Shown here piece after piece: positions 26,322 to 33,983 of a stretch of 64,000 bases of DNA. Position 1 is the first letter of the stretch. Every line of letters starts with the position of its first letter. Source of the stretch: Demequina globuliformis (GTDB lineage Bacteria > Actinomycetota > Actinomycetes > Actinomycetales > Demequinaceae); the NCBI RefSeq assembly GCF_000975155.1, contig NZ_BBRG01000001.1:291818-355817 (forward strand), in the 5' to 3' direction. The notes beneath the pieces were generated by a model that saw only the letters and a list, made by a program, of their open reading frames with translations, was not told where the DNA came from and searched no databases. A program made the position numbers and the translations under genes.

Positions 26322-26353
26322 TACGCGCTTGCCGTAGAAAACGTACGCGCTTG
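26322..26353 (+). promoter_or_regulatory. pair of exact 10-bp direct repeats upstream of the lipoprotein gene
   Basis: TACGCGCTTG occurs at 26322-26331 and again at 26344-26353, 22 bp apart, two helical turns. The second copy ends 5 bp before a TAGCGT -10 element (26359-26364). This is a typical layout for a dimeric or cooperative regulator; the protein is unknown. Confidence 0.45.
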
Positions 26354-26371
26354 GTCCCTAGCGTCATCGCC

Positions 26372-27127
26372 ATGATCACTCCCAAGACAATCATCACCGT
26401 GGCCAGCGTGGCGGCCGCGGCACTGACTCTCACCGCATGTGGGGTTGCTTCACCACAGGCGTCGGACCCGGCGGAACCACAGGCGATACGTTCCTCGGCA
26501 GTCGACGAGCCCTCGTCGCTTCCCACACAGGCGGCCCCATCGGCCTCAACCTCCCCCAGCACGGCGGGTGAGGCTGACACTGACGCCCCGGAAGATCCCG
26601 CGACCAGCACGGACGACGGTGTGCGGGTCACGTCCGGCACGCTCACCCAGGACGAGATTCTCCGTCAACTTCCTGCCGACACGCTCGACCAGACGCCGGA
26701 GGCCGCAGCCAAGCTCTTGGGTTTCTACCTCAACCTCGAGTACGCCATGCATGCCGACCCCTACGACACCCGCCTCTTCACAGCCTTGTCGCTGAACGAT
26801 TGCGCGTACTGCAGGGACGCGCTCGCGCAGGTGGCGGTCAGCGCATACTCGTCGGTCACCTACACGACGGACGGGTGCCAGTGGGAAGACGTGGCTCCCG
26901 GGACCGAAGAGGGCTACATGTTCATCGAGAGCGACGGCTCGTGGCTCATTTCGCAAGTGTGTGATGGCACGACAGTCGCCGTCTCCCGGCCCGGAGTCAG
27001 TGACGCTGAGACCGCCGTGGCGCCGGCGTGCGCCACGGGCCGGGTGGGGTGGAACGGCACCAACTGGATGATCGGAGACGTCGCGATGGGAGGGTTCTCG
27101 GACTGCCCGTGGATCACCGAGGAATGA
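26372..27127 (+). CDS. DUF6318-like lipoprotein
   Basis: 251 residues. The signal sequence MITPKTIITVASVAAAALTLTAC ends in a lipobox LTAC, so the protein is lipidated and exported. A long Ser/Thr/Pro/Ala/Asp linker (residues 25-90) is followed by a folded domain: AAKLLGFYLNLEYAMHADPYDTRLFTALSLNDCAYCRDAL, with a C-x-x-C pair, and Cys residues later in the sequence that could form disulfides. This matches my memory of the DUF6318 family. The ATG is 7 nt after TAGCGT. Two direct repeats upstream suggest regulation. No partner is evident. Confidence 0.75.
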   Translation: MITPKTIITVASVAAAALTLTACGVASPQASDPAEPQAIRSSAVDEPSSLPTQAAPSASTSPSTAGEADTDAPEDPATSTDDGVRVTSGTLTQDEILRQLPADTLDQTPEAAAKLLGFYLNLEYAMHADPYDTRLFTALSLNDCAYCRDALAQVAVSAYSSVTYTTDGCQWEDVAPGTEEGYMFIESDGSWLISQVCDGTTVAVSRPGVSDAETAVAPACATGRVGWNGTNWMIGDVAMGGFSDCPWITEE

Positions 27128-27177
27128 TCCGGCGGGGGCGCCGTGAATGTTCGGCGGCCCGCGTCGCGTTACCGTTT

Positions 27178-27203
27178 CCCCGCCGCTTTTGTTCGGCCAG
27201 GGG
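27178..27203. repeat. short intergenic palindrome, copy B
   Basis: On the minus strand it reads CCCCTGGCCGAACA, then AAAGCGGCGGGG, closely matching copy A at 25204. It lies between the convergent lipoprotein gene and clpX, where it could act as a terminator. Confidence 0.55.
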
Positions 27204-27230
27204 AAGGGGAACTCGCAAAGGTAGAAGGGG

Positions 27231-28490
27231 TTACGCGGCGCCCTCTTGCTCCTCGAGGTGTGGGTGGAAGGCCGGGAGGACGCGGTCCAGCACGACTTCA
27301 CGAGTCACGACGACACGCGCCACGTCGGAACGCCCGGGGACGTCGAACATGGTCTCCTGGAGCACTTCCTCCATGATGGCGCGCAGACCGCGCGCACCGG
27401 TGCCGCGGCCAAGGGCCTGTTCGGCGATCGCCTCGATTGCTTCACGGTCGAACTCCAGTTGCACGCCGTCCAGCTCGAACATCCGCTGGTACTGCTTCAC
27501 GAGGGCGTTCTTGGGCTCGGTGAGGATTGAGACCATGGCGTCAACGTCCAACGGCGAAACCGTGGCGATCACTGGGAGTCGACCAATGAACTCCGGGATC
27601 AGCCCAAACTTGTGCAGATCCGTAGGCGTCACCTGCGTGAAGAGGTCAGAGTTGTCGGCCTCCTTCAGCTGTGCTCCGAAGCCGATTCCCTTGCGACCCA
27701 CCCTCGACGAGATGATCTCCTCGAGTCCGGCGAACGCGCCACCCAAGATGAACAGGACATTCGTGGTGTCGATCTGAATGAACTCTTGGTGGGGGTGCTT
27801 GCGCCCACCCTGCGGAGGCACGGATGCCTGGGAGCCTTCGATGATCTTCAACAGTGCCTGCTGCACGCCCTCACCGGACACGTCGCGTGTGATCGAGGGG
27901 TTCTCGGCCTTGCGAGCGACCTTGTCGATCTCATCGATGTAGATGATGCCGCGCTGAGCCTTCTCAACGTCGTAGTCGGCCGCCTGGAGCAGCTTGAGGA
28001 GGATGTTCTCGACATCTTCGCCCACGTAGCCAGCCTCGGTGAGCGCGGTGGCGTCGGCGATCGCGAACGGCACGTTCAGCATGCGCGCGAGAGTCTGCGC
28101 GAGGTACGTCTTACCGGTTCCCGTGGGACCAATGAACAGCACGTTGGACTTAGCGATGTCCACGTTGTCCTCGCCAGCCTTGACGGCCGCCTCACCTGCA
28201 CGCACGCGCTTGTAGTGGTTGTACACGGCGACTGAGAGAGCGCGCTTTGCACCCTCCTGCCCCACGATGTACTGCTCCAGGAAATCGAAGATCTCGCGAG
28301 GCTTGGGCAGCTCAGTCAGCTCGGCCTCGGCTGCCTCCGCAAACTCCTCTTCAATGATCTCGTTGCAGAGTTCAATGCACTCGTCGCAGATGTACACGCC
28401 GGGGCCTGCAATCAGCTTGCGGACCTGCTTCTGCGTCTTGCCGCAGAACGAGCACTTCAGCAGGTCTCCGCTGTCGGCCGGTCGGGTCAT
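27231..28490 (-). CDS. clpX: ATP-dependent Clp protease ATP-binding subunit ClpX
   Basis: 419 residues, the AAA+ unfoldase that feeds substrates to ClpP1P2. The N-terminal zinc domain has CSFC (13-16) and CDEC (35-38). Walker A is [12 protein letters not shown], Walker B is [13 protein letters not shown], and the pore loop GYVGEDVEN and the sensor-2 [13 protein letters not shown] are intact. Start has GAGAGGAGA 5 nt upstream. It is encoded separately from clpP2, with about 200 bp and a terminator between them, so it probably has its own promoter. Confidence 0.96.
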   Translation of the reverse strand: MTRPADSGDLLKCSFCGKTQKQVRKLIAGPGVYICDECIELCNEIIEEEFAEAAEAELTELPKPREIFDFLEQYIVGQEGAKRALSVAVYNHYKRVRAGEAAVKAGEDNVDIAKSNVLFIGPTGTGKTYLAQTLARMLNVPFAIADATALTEAGYVGEDVENILLKLLQAADYDVEKAQRGIIYIDEIDKVARKAENPSITRDVSGEGVQQALLKIIEGSQASVPPQGGRKHPHQEFIQIDTTNVLFILGGAFAGLEEIISSRVGRKGIGFGAQLKEADNSDLFTQVTPTDLHKFGLIPEFIGRLPVIATVSPLDVDAMVSILTEPKNALVKQYQRMFELDGVQLEFDREAIEAIAEQALGRGTGARGLRAIMEEVLQETMFDVPGRSDVARVVVTREVVLDRVLPAFHPHLEEQEGAA

Positions 28491-28637
28491 CGGGGTCTCC
28501 TCTCACGGTCTCGGGCGCCATCAACCTCGAGCCGTCTTGACTCAGGCTACCTAGCCCCTGTGACACGTGCCGGGCGACGCGCCGCCAGGGCGCACCCCAC
28601 AGCGCGTGCCGGGTGGGCATCGGCCCCCTGAACGACA

Positions 28638-28673
28638 ACGGCGGCCGCTCCCCCTTCGGGCAGCGGCCGCCGT
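28638..28673 (-). terminator. hairpin terminator after clpP1-clpP2
   Basis: A 12-bp perfect stem (ACGGCGGCCGCT with AGCGGCCGCCGT) around a 12-nt loop lies 20 nt beyond the clpP2 stop on the minus strand. Confidence 0.75.
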
Positions 28674-28692
28674 CAACGGTCTTTCGCGGGCC

Positions 28693-29412
28693 TTACTCGG
28701 CCTGCTTGAGAGCGCGGTCCTCGGGCGAGGTGGTGTCGACGCCCTTGCGCGACTCCAGCACCTGGTCCACCAGTCCGTACTCCTTGGATTCCTGAGCCGA
28801 CAGGAAGCGGTCGCGCTCGATGTCTTCGCGCACCTTCTCTTCCGTTTGACCAGTGTGCTTCGCGAGCGTGTACTCGAGCCACTCACGCATCCGGATCATC
28901 TCTTCTGCGTAAATCTCGATGTCCGAAGCCTGCGCACGTGCGCCGCCCTCAATACGCGGCTGGTGAATCATCACACGCGCGTTGGGCAGTGCCAGGCGCT
29001 TGCCGGGCGAACCAGCCGCGAGCAGCACCGCGGCAGCCGAGGCCGCCTGGCCCAGGCACACGGTCTGCACCTCTGGCTTGATGTACTGCATGGTGTCGTA
29101 GATCGCGGTCAGCGCGGTCTGCGAACCACCAGGCGAGTTGATGTACAGCGTGATGTCACGGTCGGGGTCCTGGGACTCGAGCACGAGCAGCTGCGCCATG
29201 ACGTCGTCCGCGGAGGCGTCGTCGATCTGCACGCCGAGGAAGATGATGCGGTCCTCGAAGAGCTTCGCGTACGGGTCCTGACGCTTGAAGCCGTAGGCCG
29301 TGCGCTCCTCGAAGGACGGCAGGATGTAGCGCGAACTGGGGCCTGCGGGGGCTGCACCACCGAAGCCTGCCGTGCGGCCCGCTGCGTAAAGTGCCTGCTG
29401 AATCTCGCTCAT
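28693..29412 (-). CDS. clpP2: ATP-dependent Clp protease proteolytic subunit 2
   Basis: 239 residues. The serine protease triad is Ser125 ([10 protein letters not shown]), His150 ([11 protein letters not shown]) and the Asp in YGLVDQVLE. The N-terminal extension of about 35 residues (Gly/Ala-rich) is longer than in ClpP1, as is usual for actinobacterial ClpP2. ClpP1 and ClpP2 form a mixed 14-mer that works with ClpX or ClpC. The ATG overlaps the clpP1 stop (ATGA), which gives coupled, equimolar synthesis of the two rings. Confidence 0.95.
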   Translation of the reverse strand: MSEIQQALYAAGRTAGFGGAAPAGPSSRYILPSFEERTAYGFKRQDPYAKLFEDRIIFLGVQIDDASADDVMAQLLVLESQDPDRDITLYINSPGGSQTALTAIYDTMQYIKPEVQTVCLGQAASAAAVLLAAGSPGKRLALPNARVMIHQPRIEGGARAQASDIEIYAEEMIRMREWLEYTLAKHTGQTEEKVREDIERDRFLSAQESKEYGLVDQVLESRKGVDTTSPEDRALKQAE

Positions 29413-30023
29413 GCCTTGCCTCCCTGCGACGCGTCGCCGGCCTCGGCCGCGTGGGTGATGACCTTGTCGACAAAGCCGTACTCGAGCGCCTCTGGGGCGG
29501 TGAACCAGCGGTCGCGGTCTGCGTCCTTGTTAATCTGCTCGGGCGTCTTGCCCGTCTGCTCCGCGGTCAGGGCGGCGAGCGTCTTCTTCATGTGCATGAT
29601 GAGCTCGGCGTTGATGCGGATATCCGTCGTGGTGCCGTAGATGCCGCCGGAGGGCTGGTGCATCATCACGCGGGCGTGGGGCGTCGCGAAACGCTTGCCC
29701 TTGGCGCCCGAGGACAGCAGGAACTGTCCCATCGACGCGGCCATACCCATCGCAACAGTGGCGACGTCTGGCTTGATGTACTGCATGGTGTCGTAGATCG
29801 CCATGCCAGCCGTGATGGAGCCACCAGGCGAGTTGATGTACAGATAAATGTCCTTGTCCGGGTCTTCCGCGGCAAGCAGCATCATCTGGGCGCAGATAGC
29901 GTTCGCGTTGTCGTCGCGCACCTCGTCGCCGAGCCAAATGATCCGCTCACGCAGTAGTCGGTTGAAGATCGAGTCGTTCAGCGCCATTCCAGCGCCGTCA
30001 CCTCGAGCCGTGATCTCGTTCAC
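29409..30023 (-). CDS. clpP1: ATP-dependent Clp protease proteolytic subunit 1
   Basis: 204 residues from the GTG at 30023, which has AGGAGG six nucleotides upstream. Catalytic residues are Ser97 (GMAASMGQF), His122 (MMHQPSGG) and Asp185 (YGFVDKVI). It is first in the clpP1-clpP2 operon. In related actinobacteria the operon is controlled by ClgR; I could not find a convincing ClgR box upstream. Confidence 0.95.
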   Translation of the reverse strand: MNEITARGDGAGMALNDSIFNRLLRERIIWLGDEVRDDNANAICAQMMLLAAEDPDKDIYLYINSPGGSITAGMAIYDTMQYIKPDVATVAMGMAASMGQFLLSSGAKGKRFATPHARVMMHQPSGGIYGTTTDIRINAELIMHMKKTLAALTAEQTGKTPEQINKDADRDRWFTAPEALEYGFVDKVITHAAEAGDASQGGKA

Positions 30024-30210
30024 GTGTGTCCTCCTGTTTGAACGTCTTGCTTGACCCTAACGCGCAGCACCCACGCTCTATTGCCGTTTACCCCCTTGTT
30101 TCGCTACTGGGAGAACGCTCCGCGGTGCCCATGGCCGGAGCCTCCGTCAGTACCTGTGTCCGACGTTTGCCTCGACCGTCCGGAACAACGCGCGAGGGAC
30201 GCGCGCCGCA

Positions 30211-30697
30211 CTAGGAGTTGCGCTCGGGGGTCTCAGGATCGGTCAGCGTCTCTGCGGCTTCCGCGGCACGCGCGTCGAGAGTGCTTCTCTCTTCTTCCGA
30301 GAGCTCGGCCCGCTCCTTCTCGTACTGCTTGAACTTTGTCATCGCGAGCACGGTGAAGTGGGACGACGACAGCTGTTCACGCGCCGACCGCTTGCCGGAA
30401 AGAACATCGTCGTAAAGCCGCTCGTCTGACTCCGGCGTCGCGTGCCGTGGCCTCGACCGCCATCGAAAAGCCATCAAGGGCGTCGTACACGTGCCGTAGC
30501 GCACTATCGATTCCTGAGCGCATCTGTTCCGCTTGCTCGGCGAACTGAAAGAAGATCCATCCCTCTTGTGGCTCTCCAACGGTCCACCTATTGAGGTAGC
30601 GCTGAGCCTCGTCCACCGTGCCCGCAAACCCGGCACCATACCTCCCGGTAGCCTCGGATAGTTGTTCGAGAGTCCCTTGCCCCACCTTTATTCTCAT
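30211..30697 (-). pseudogene. frameshifted gene of unknown function
   Basis: Two overlapping minus-strand frames together look like one protein of about 160 residues. The first (from the ATG at 30697) reads MRIKVGQGTLEQLSEATGRY onwards, with EAQRYLNRW and a long amphipathic helix, and ends out of frame at 30377. The second continues from about 30430 with TPESDERLYDDVLSGKRSAREQLSSSHFTVLAM, then FKQYEKERAELSEEERSTLDARAAEAAE and stops at 30211. One extra base near 30425-30440 would explain the shift. Whether it is a real mutation, a sequencing error or programmed slippage cannot be decided. The first part is helical and reminiscent of secreted WXG100-sized proteins, but I do not recognise it. 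Confidence 0.5.
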
Positions 30698-30731
30698 ATC
30701 GCCGGAGTTTGCACAGATTGGTTGCACCTGC

Positions 30732-31067
30732 ATGTTCGAAGTTCGAGTTGGCTTTTTCCTAGTTTTCTTGGCATTGCTCAGCTTCCTTGGACTGGCGAAC
30801 GGGGAAGCAACCATTGGGACGTATGTAGGAGTGGGGGCGCTCTGGTGCATATCTGGAGCGGCGCTGTGGAAGGCTTCAGCCCCAACACGACGCGGGTACG
30901 ACGCTAGCCTCTTGGACGCGCGCGACAGGGGCGACGACGCATTCGTCGCCGCGGCTCGAGGTCAGCAGCGCGGCCGGATTTGGGCGTTCCTGTGGGCGCT
31001 CACGTGCGGCGTTGCGGCTGCGGCTGCACTTGCAATAGCTCTCATTGCTAATGGTTACCCCGGATAA
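30732..31067 (+). CDS. small membrane protein, tandem paralog 1
   Basis: 111 residues with three hydrophobic segments: VGFFLVFLALLSFLGLA, TIGTYVGVGALWCISGAALW and FLWALTCGVAAAAALAIALIA, separated by a charged loop (RRGYDASLLDARDRGDDAFVAAARGQQ). I do not recognise a family. The gene at 31255 has the same layout, with similar motifs (YVxVxALWxI, LWxAS-P-R-G). G+C is visibly lower than in the surroundings. The sequence CACAGATTGGTTGCACC lies directly before the ATG and recurs at about 31077. Confidence 0.6.
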   Translation: MFEVRVGFFLVFLALLSFLGLANGEATIGTYVGVGALWCISGAALWKASAPTRRGYDASLLDARDRGDDAFVAAARGQQRGRIWAFLWALTCGVAAAAALAIALIANGYPG

Positions 31068-31254
31068 CGGAAGACGTCCACACAGATTGGTTGCACCCGC
31101 ATGCTCCATGGAGACCGTGCATGCCCAATCGACAGCAAGCACACCGGTCGAACAGGCCTCCTGCTATCTTCGAGGCCGGAAGTAGGAACGATGTCATTCA
31201 CACCCGAGAGGGCGCCTTCCCGTGCTGTTTTGAAGTTTTAGACTTATTGGCCCA

Positions 31255-31569
31255 GTGGTGTTTACGACCCTGTTCTGCTTCGCAGGCTTCGGCAACCTGG
31301 TCTCCGATTCGGCGCCAGTGTGGGCCTATGTAGCGGTCACGGCCCTGTGGCTCATCGCTATTGTGTCTCTTTGGCGCGCATCGTTGCCCGCCCGTCAGGG
31401 CCGTAATCGCCAAATGCGCGAGGCACTCAAGATAGGTGGCCAAACCGCTCTCGACGAACTCGCACATCAGCGGTCCCTCCGCACACAAACACTGGGATGG
31501 GTGCTGGCATGGGCATGCTCCGCCGTCGCAGCGATTGTGATCGCGTTCGTCGCGATTGGCCTCACTTAG
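31255..31569 (+). CDS. small membrane protein, tandem paralog 2
   Basis: 104 residues from GTG (31255, or GTG 31258). Hydrophobic segments are VFTTLFCFAGFGNLV, APVWAYVAVTALWLIAIVSLWRAS and GWVLAWACSAVAAIVIAFVAIGL, matching paralog 1 in spacing; the loop also carries basic and acidic residues. An in-frame stop at 31231 limits the N terminus, and no good ribosome site is visible, so the start may be damaged. The pair probably arose by tandem duplication. Confidence 0.5.
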   Translation: MVFTTLFCFAGFGNLVSDSAPVWAYVAVTALWLIAIVSLWRASLPARQGRNRQMREALKIGGQTALDELAHQRSLRTQTLGWVLAWACSAVAAIVIAFVAIGLT

Positions 31570-31882
31570 TGTCGAATAGCCACGCGGGTGTCTCGAGCCC
31601 CTCGACCCAGAACGCAAGAACGACCCCCGTCACACAAGAAACGGCGTGCTCTTGCGAGACACCGGGTCGTCAGGCCCATCGTCATCGTCGCCTTCCTCGC
31701 TGTGGTGAGTGACACGTTGCAGTTCTATGGCCCAGCGCAAGGGTCGGAGTTCGCCCGCGGCCACAGCCGGTGAGACGCGACACAGCTCTGAGCGCCCGAG
31801 TCCTGCTCGACCCGGCCCGCTCCCGCTAGGGTGGCGCCATCGCCATGGCACCCAGCCCCGGCATCGGCCCTGAGGAATACCC
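31570..31882. other. intergenic stretch without a supported gene
   Basis: I see no supported gene. An ACGACCC / GGGTCGT pair of arms around 31620-31672 could form a loose hairpin. A copy of the 10-mer GCATCGGCCC lies at 31861-31870, directly before the next gene. Short reading frames here lack ribosome sites and conserved-looking motifs. Confidence 0.5.
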
Positions 31883-32248
31883 GTGGCGCAACCACCACCG
31901 CAACAGCCCCAGCAGCCATACCCACCCGCACCATACGGCCAGCCCCAGCAATACCCCTACGGCTATCCCCCGGCGCCTCAGCCGCGCGCGCAGGACAAGA
32001 CCTGGATGAACATCACGGCCTTCGTCACTGCGCTGTGCGGCATCTCGATCGCGGGGATTGTCTTTGGCCACCTGGGGCTTGGGGCTGCGAAGCGCGGCGA
32101 GGCGGATCAGCGCGGGTTGGGGCTCGCCGGTCTCATCATCGGCTACGTCCAGGTAGGCCTCGTCCTCGCCGCGATCGCGTTCTACGTAATCTTCTTCATT
32201 GTGTTCATTGGCGCGTTTGCGTGGGCTGACTCCGGCGGCAGCCTGTAG
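31883..32248 (+). CDS. DUF4190-domain membrane protein
   Basis: 121 residues from GTG, with GAGGAA upstream. A Pro/Gln/Tyr-rich cytosolic tail (residues 1-38; PQQPYPPAPYGQPQQY) precedes two hydrophobic helices: NITAFVTALCGISIAGIVFGHLGLGAA and GLGLAGLIIGYVQVGLVLAAIAFYVIFFIVF. The G-x-x-x-G-HLGL-A and GLGLAGLIIGY motifs are the DUF4190 core, a common actinobacterial module of unknown role often attached to disordered Pro-rich tails. Confidence 0.85.
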   Translation: MAQPPPQQPQQPYPPAPYGQPQQYPYGYPPAPQPRAQDKTWMNITAFVTALCGISIAGIVFGHLGLGAAKRGEADQRGLGLAGLIIGYVQVGLVLAAIAFYVIFFIVFIGAFAWADSGGSL

Positions 32249-32259
32249 ACCCGCGGCAT

Positions 32260-32300
32260 GCGAAGGGCCCCGTCACCAGTGTGGTGACGGGGCCCTTCGC
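32260..32300. terminator. bidirectional hairpin terminator
   Basis: A perfect 19-bp stem with the loop GTG separates the DUF4190 gene from the convergent tig gene. It is the strongest hairpin in the window. Confidence 0.9.
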
Positions 32301-32315
32301 GTAGCCGAGGGGGGC

Positions 32316-33641
32316 TTACTCGCCCTTGTCCTCCGAGGACTCCTCGTCGGCCTTCTTCTCGTCTTCCAGCGAGCCGATGACCTCAGACAGGTCAACGACG
32401 TTGCCGGCAGTGTCCTTGATGGTCGCGCGGCGCAGGGCGAAGGCGGTGGCCTTCGAGCGTGCAACCTCAGAGACGATCGCGGGGATCTGGCCGCCCTGCT
32501 CCACCTGCTGGATGAAGGTCTGGGGGTCCATGTTGTACTGACGCGAGGCGTTGATCAGGTACTCGAGGAGTTCGTTCTGCTCGACCTCGATCTCGAGGTC
32601 ATCGGCGAGCTGGTCCAGCAGGATCTGCGCGCGCAGGGCCTTCTGAGCCTCCTCGGTGACCTCAGCGCGGTGCTCGTCATCCTCGAGGCGGTTCTCGTTC
32701 TCGAGGTGCGAGTGCACCTCACCCTCGATGACCTTCTTGGGCAGCTCGAAGTCGGTCGCCTCCTTGAGGGCGTCCAGCAGCTTTTCGCGGGCCTCGATGG
32801 CCTGGTTGTTCGCCTTGATGCGGGCGGCCTGGGCGCGCAGGTCGTCCTTCAGCTCGTCGACGGTGTCGAACTCAGAGGCGAGCTGTGCGAAGTCGTCGTC
32901 CACCTCGGGGAGCTCGCGCTCCTTGACGGCGGTGACCTTCACGGTGATCTGAGCGGTCTGGCCAGCGTTGTCGCCGGCGGCCAGAGGTGCCTCGAAGGTG
33001 GTCTCCTCGTCAGCGGACAGGCCGATGAGCGCGTCATCGAGGCCCTCGAGCATGTTGCCCGATCCCACCTGGTACGACGTGCCCTGCACGTTGTCGACGT
33101 CCGCACCGTCCAGCTTCGCGGCGAGGTCGATGGTCGTGTAGTCGCCGTCGGCCACGGGGCGGTCGACAGTCTTGAGCGAGCCAAAACGCTCACGCAGGTT
33201 GGTCAGGCGCTCCTCGACGTCCTCGTCAGAAACCTCGACGGGCTCGACCTCGACGGTGATGTCGGAGGCGGCGGGCAGCGTCACCTCGGGGCGGATCTCC
33301 ACCTGAGCGGTGAACTCGAGACCCTCGAAGCCCTCTTCGGAGCCGGGGATCTTGACGACCTCGACCTCGGGCTGGCCGAACGGGCGGATGCCCTGCTCGT
33401 TCACAGCCTCGGAGTACCAGCCGGGCAGACCGTCGTTGACGGCGTGCTCGATGACGGCGCCCTTACCGACGCGCTGCTCGAGGATGCGCGGGGGCACCTT
33501 GCCCTTGCGGAAACCGGGGATCTGGACCTGCTCGCCGATGTGCTTGTAGGCGTGGTCCATCGAGGGCTTGAGGTCTTCCTCGGTGAGGGTGACCGTGAGC
33601 TTGACGGTCGTGGCGTCGATCTTCTCGAGGGCGCTGGTCAC
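32316..33641 (-). CDS. tig: trigger factor, ribosome-associated chaperone and prolyl isomerase
   Basis: 441 residues from GTG at 33641, with CAGGAG seven nt upstream; the extension to 33689 has no ribosome site. The ribosome-binding signature GFRKGKVPPRI is near residues 42-52. An FKBP-type PPIase domain follows (DGDYTTIDLAAKLDG, NMLEGLDDALIGL) and then the helical arms (EQNELLEYLINASRQYNMDP). The tail is acidic (KKADEESSEDKGE). Trigger factor folds nascent chains. It is adjacent to DUF4190 and separated from the clp genes by 2 kb. Confidence 0.96.
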   Translation of the reverse strand: MTSALEKIDATTVKLTVTLTEEDLKPSMDHAYKHIGEQVQIPGFRKGKVPPRILEQRVGKGAVIEHAVNDGLPGWYSEAVNEQGIRPFGQPEVEVVKIPGSEEGFEGLEFTAQVEIRPEVTLPAASDITVEVEPVEVSDEDVEERLTNLRERFGSLKTVDRPVADGDYTTIDLAAKLDGADVDNVQGTSYQVGSGNMLEGLDDALIGLSADEETTFEAPLAAGDNAGQTAQITVKVTAVKERELPEVDDDFAQLASEFDTVDELKDDLRAQAARIKANNQAIEAREKLLDALKEATDFELPKKVIEGEVHSHLENENRLEDDEHRAEVTEEAQKALRAQILLDQLADDLEIEVEQNELLEYLINASRQYNMDPQTFIQQVEQGGQIPAIVSEVARSKATAFALRRATIKDTAGNVVDLSEVIGSLEDEKKADEESSEDKGE

Positions 33642-33983
33642 TGATGTGCTCCTGAATATTGGGATTGGGTCATGCCCGCATGCGGGCACGCCGCTAGTTA
33701 AGGCAACCCCACGAGTCTAGTCGGAGCGGCCCCTCACGCCCAATCGCGTTCGCTCTGGGCCAAGGCTCGGGTGGCTGCGGCCGGCGGGAGGGGCCGATGC
33801 TTGGGCGGGGGGAGGCTGTCGTCGAGGGACGATGGCGCGGCTGGGTGACGCTTGGCGCTCGGCCGCCGCCGGGGGCGATTGGGCCGCAGGCAGGACCGAC
33901 TTCCTGTTAACGTTAACGCTAGGGACGATAGACGGCGCCCCCGCAGCGACGCGGGCGGCGCCAAGAAGAGAAGTGGAGCACCG
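33642..33983. other. divergent regulatory region of tig and the FGGY kinase
   Basis: It contains the tig leader with a perfect 16-bp palindrome TGCCCGCATGCGGGCA (33673-33688), a minus-strand TAGACT hexamer (33714-33719) that can serve as its -10, one copy of the GGGCCGATGC 10-mer (33791-33800) and the LacI-type operator at 33906-33917. No gene is seen. Confidence 0.6.
33906..33917. promoter_or_regulatory. LacI-family-type operator
   Basis: GTTAACGTTAAC is a perfect 12-bp palindrome with a central CG, fitting the LacI/CcpA operator pattern (TG-AANCGNTT-CA). It lies 66 bp before the FGGY kinase start. No LacI gene is in the window. Confidence 0.65.

Noticed and set aside
30040..30110. A possible ClgR box upstream of clpP1 (TTTCGCTACTGGGAGAAC)
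   Set aside because: Only one half fits the known consensus; the right half lacks GCG. ClgR control is plausible from the family but not supported by the sequence.
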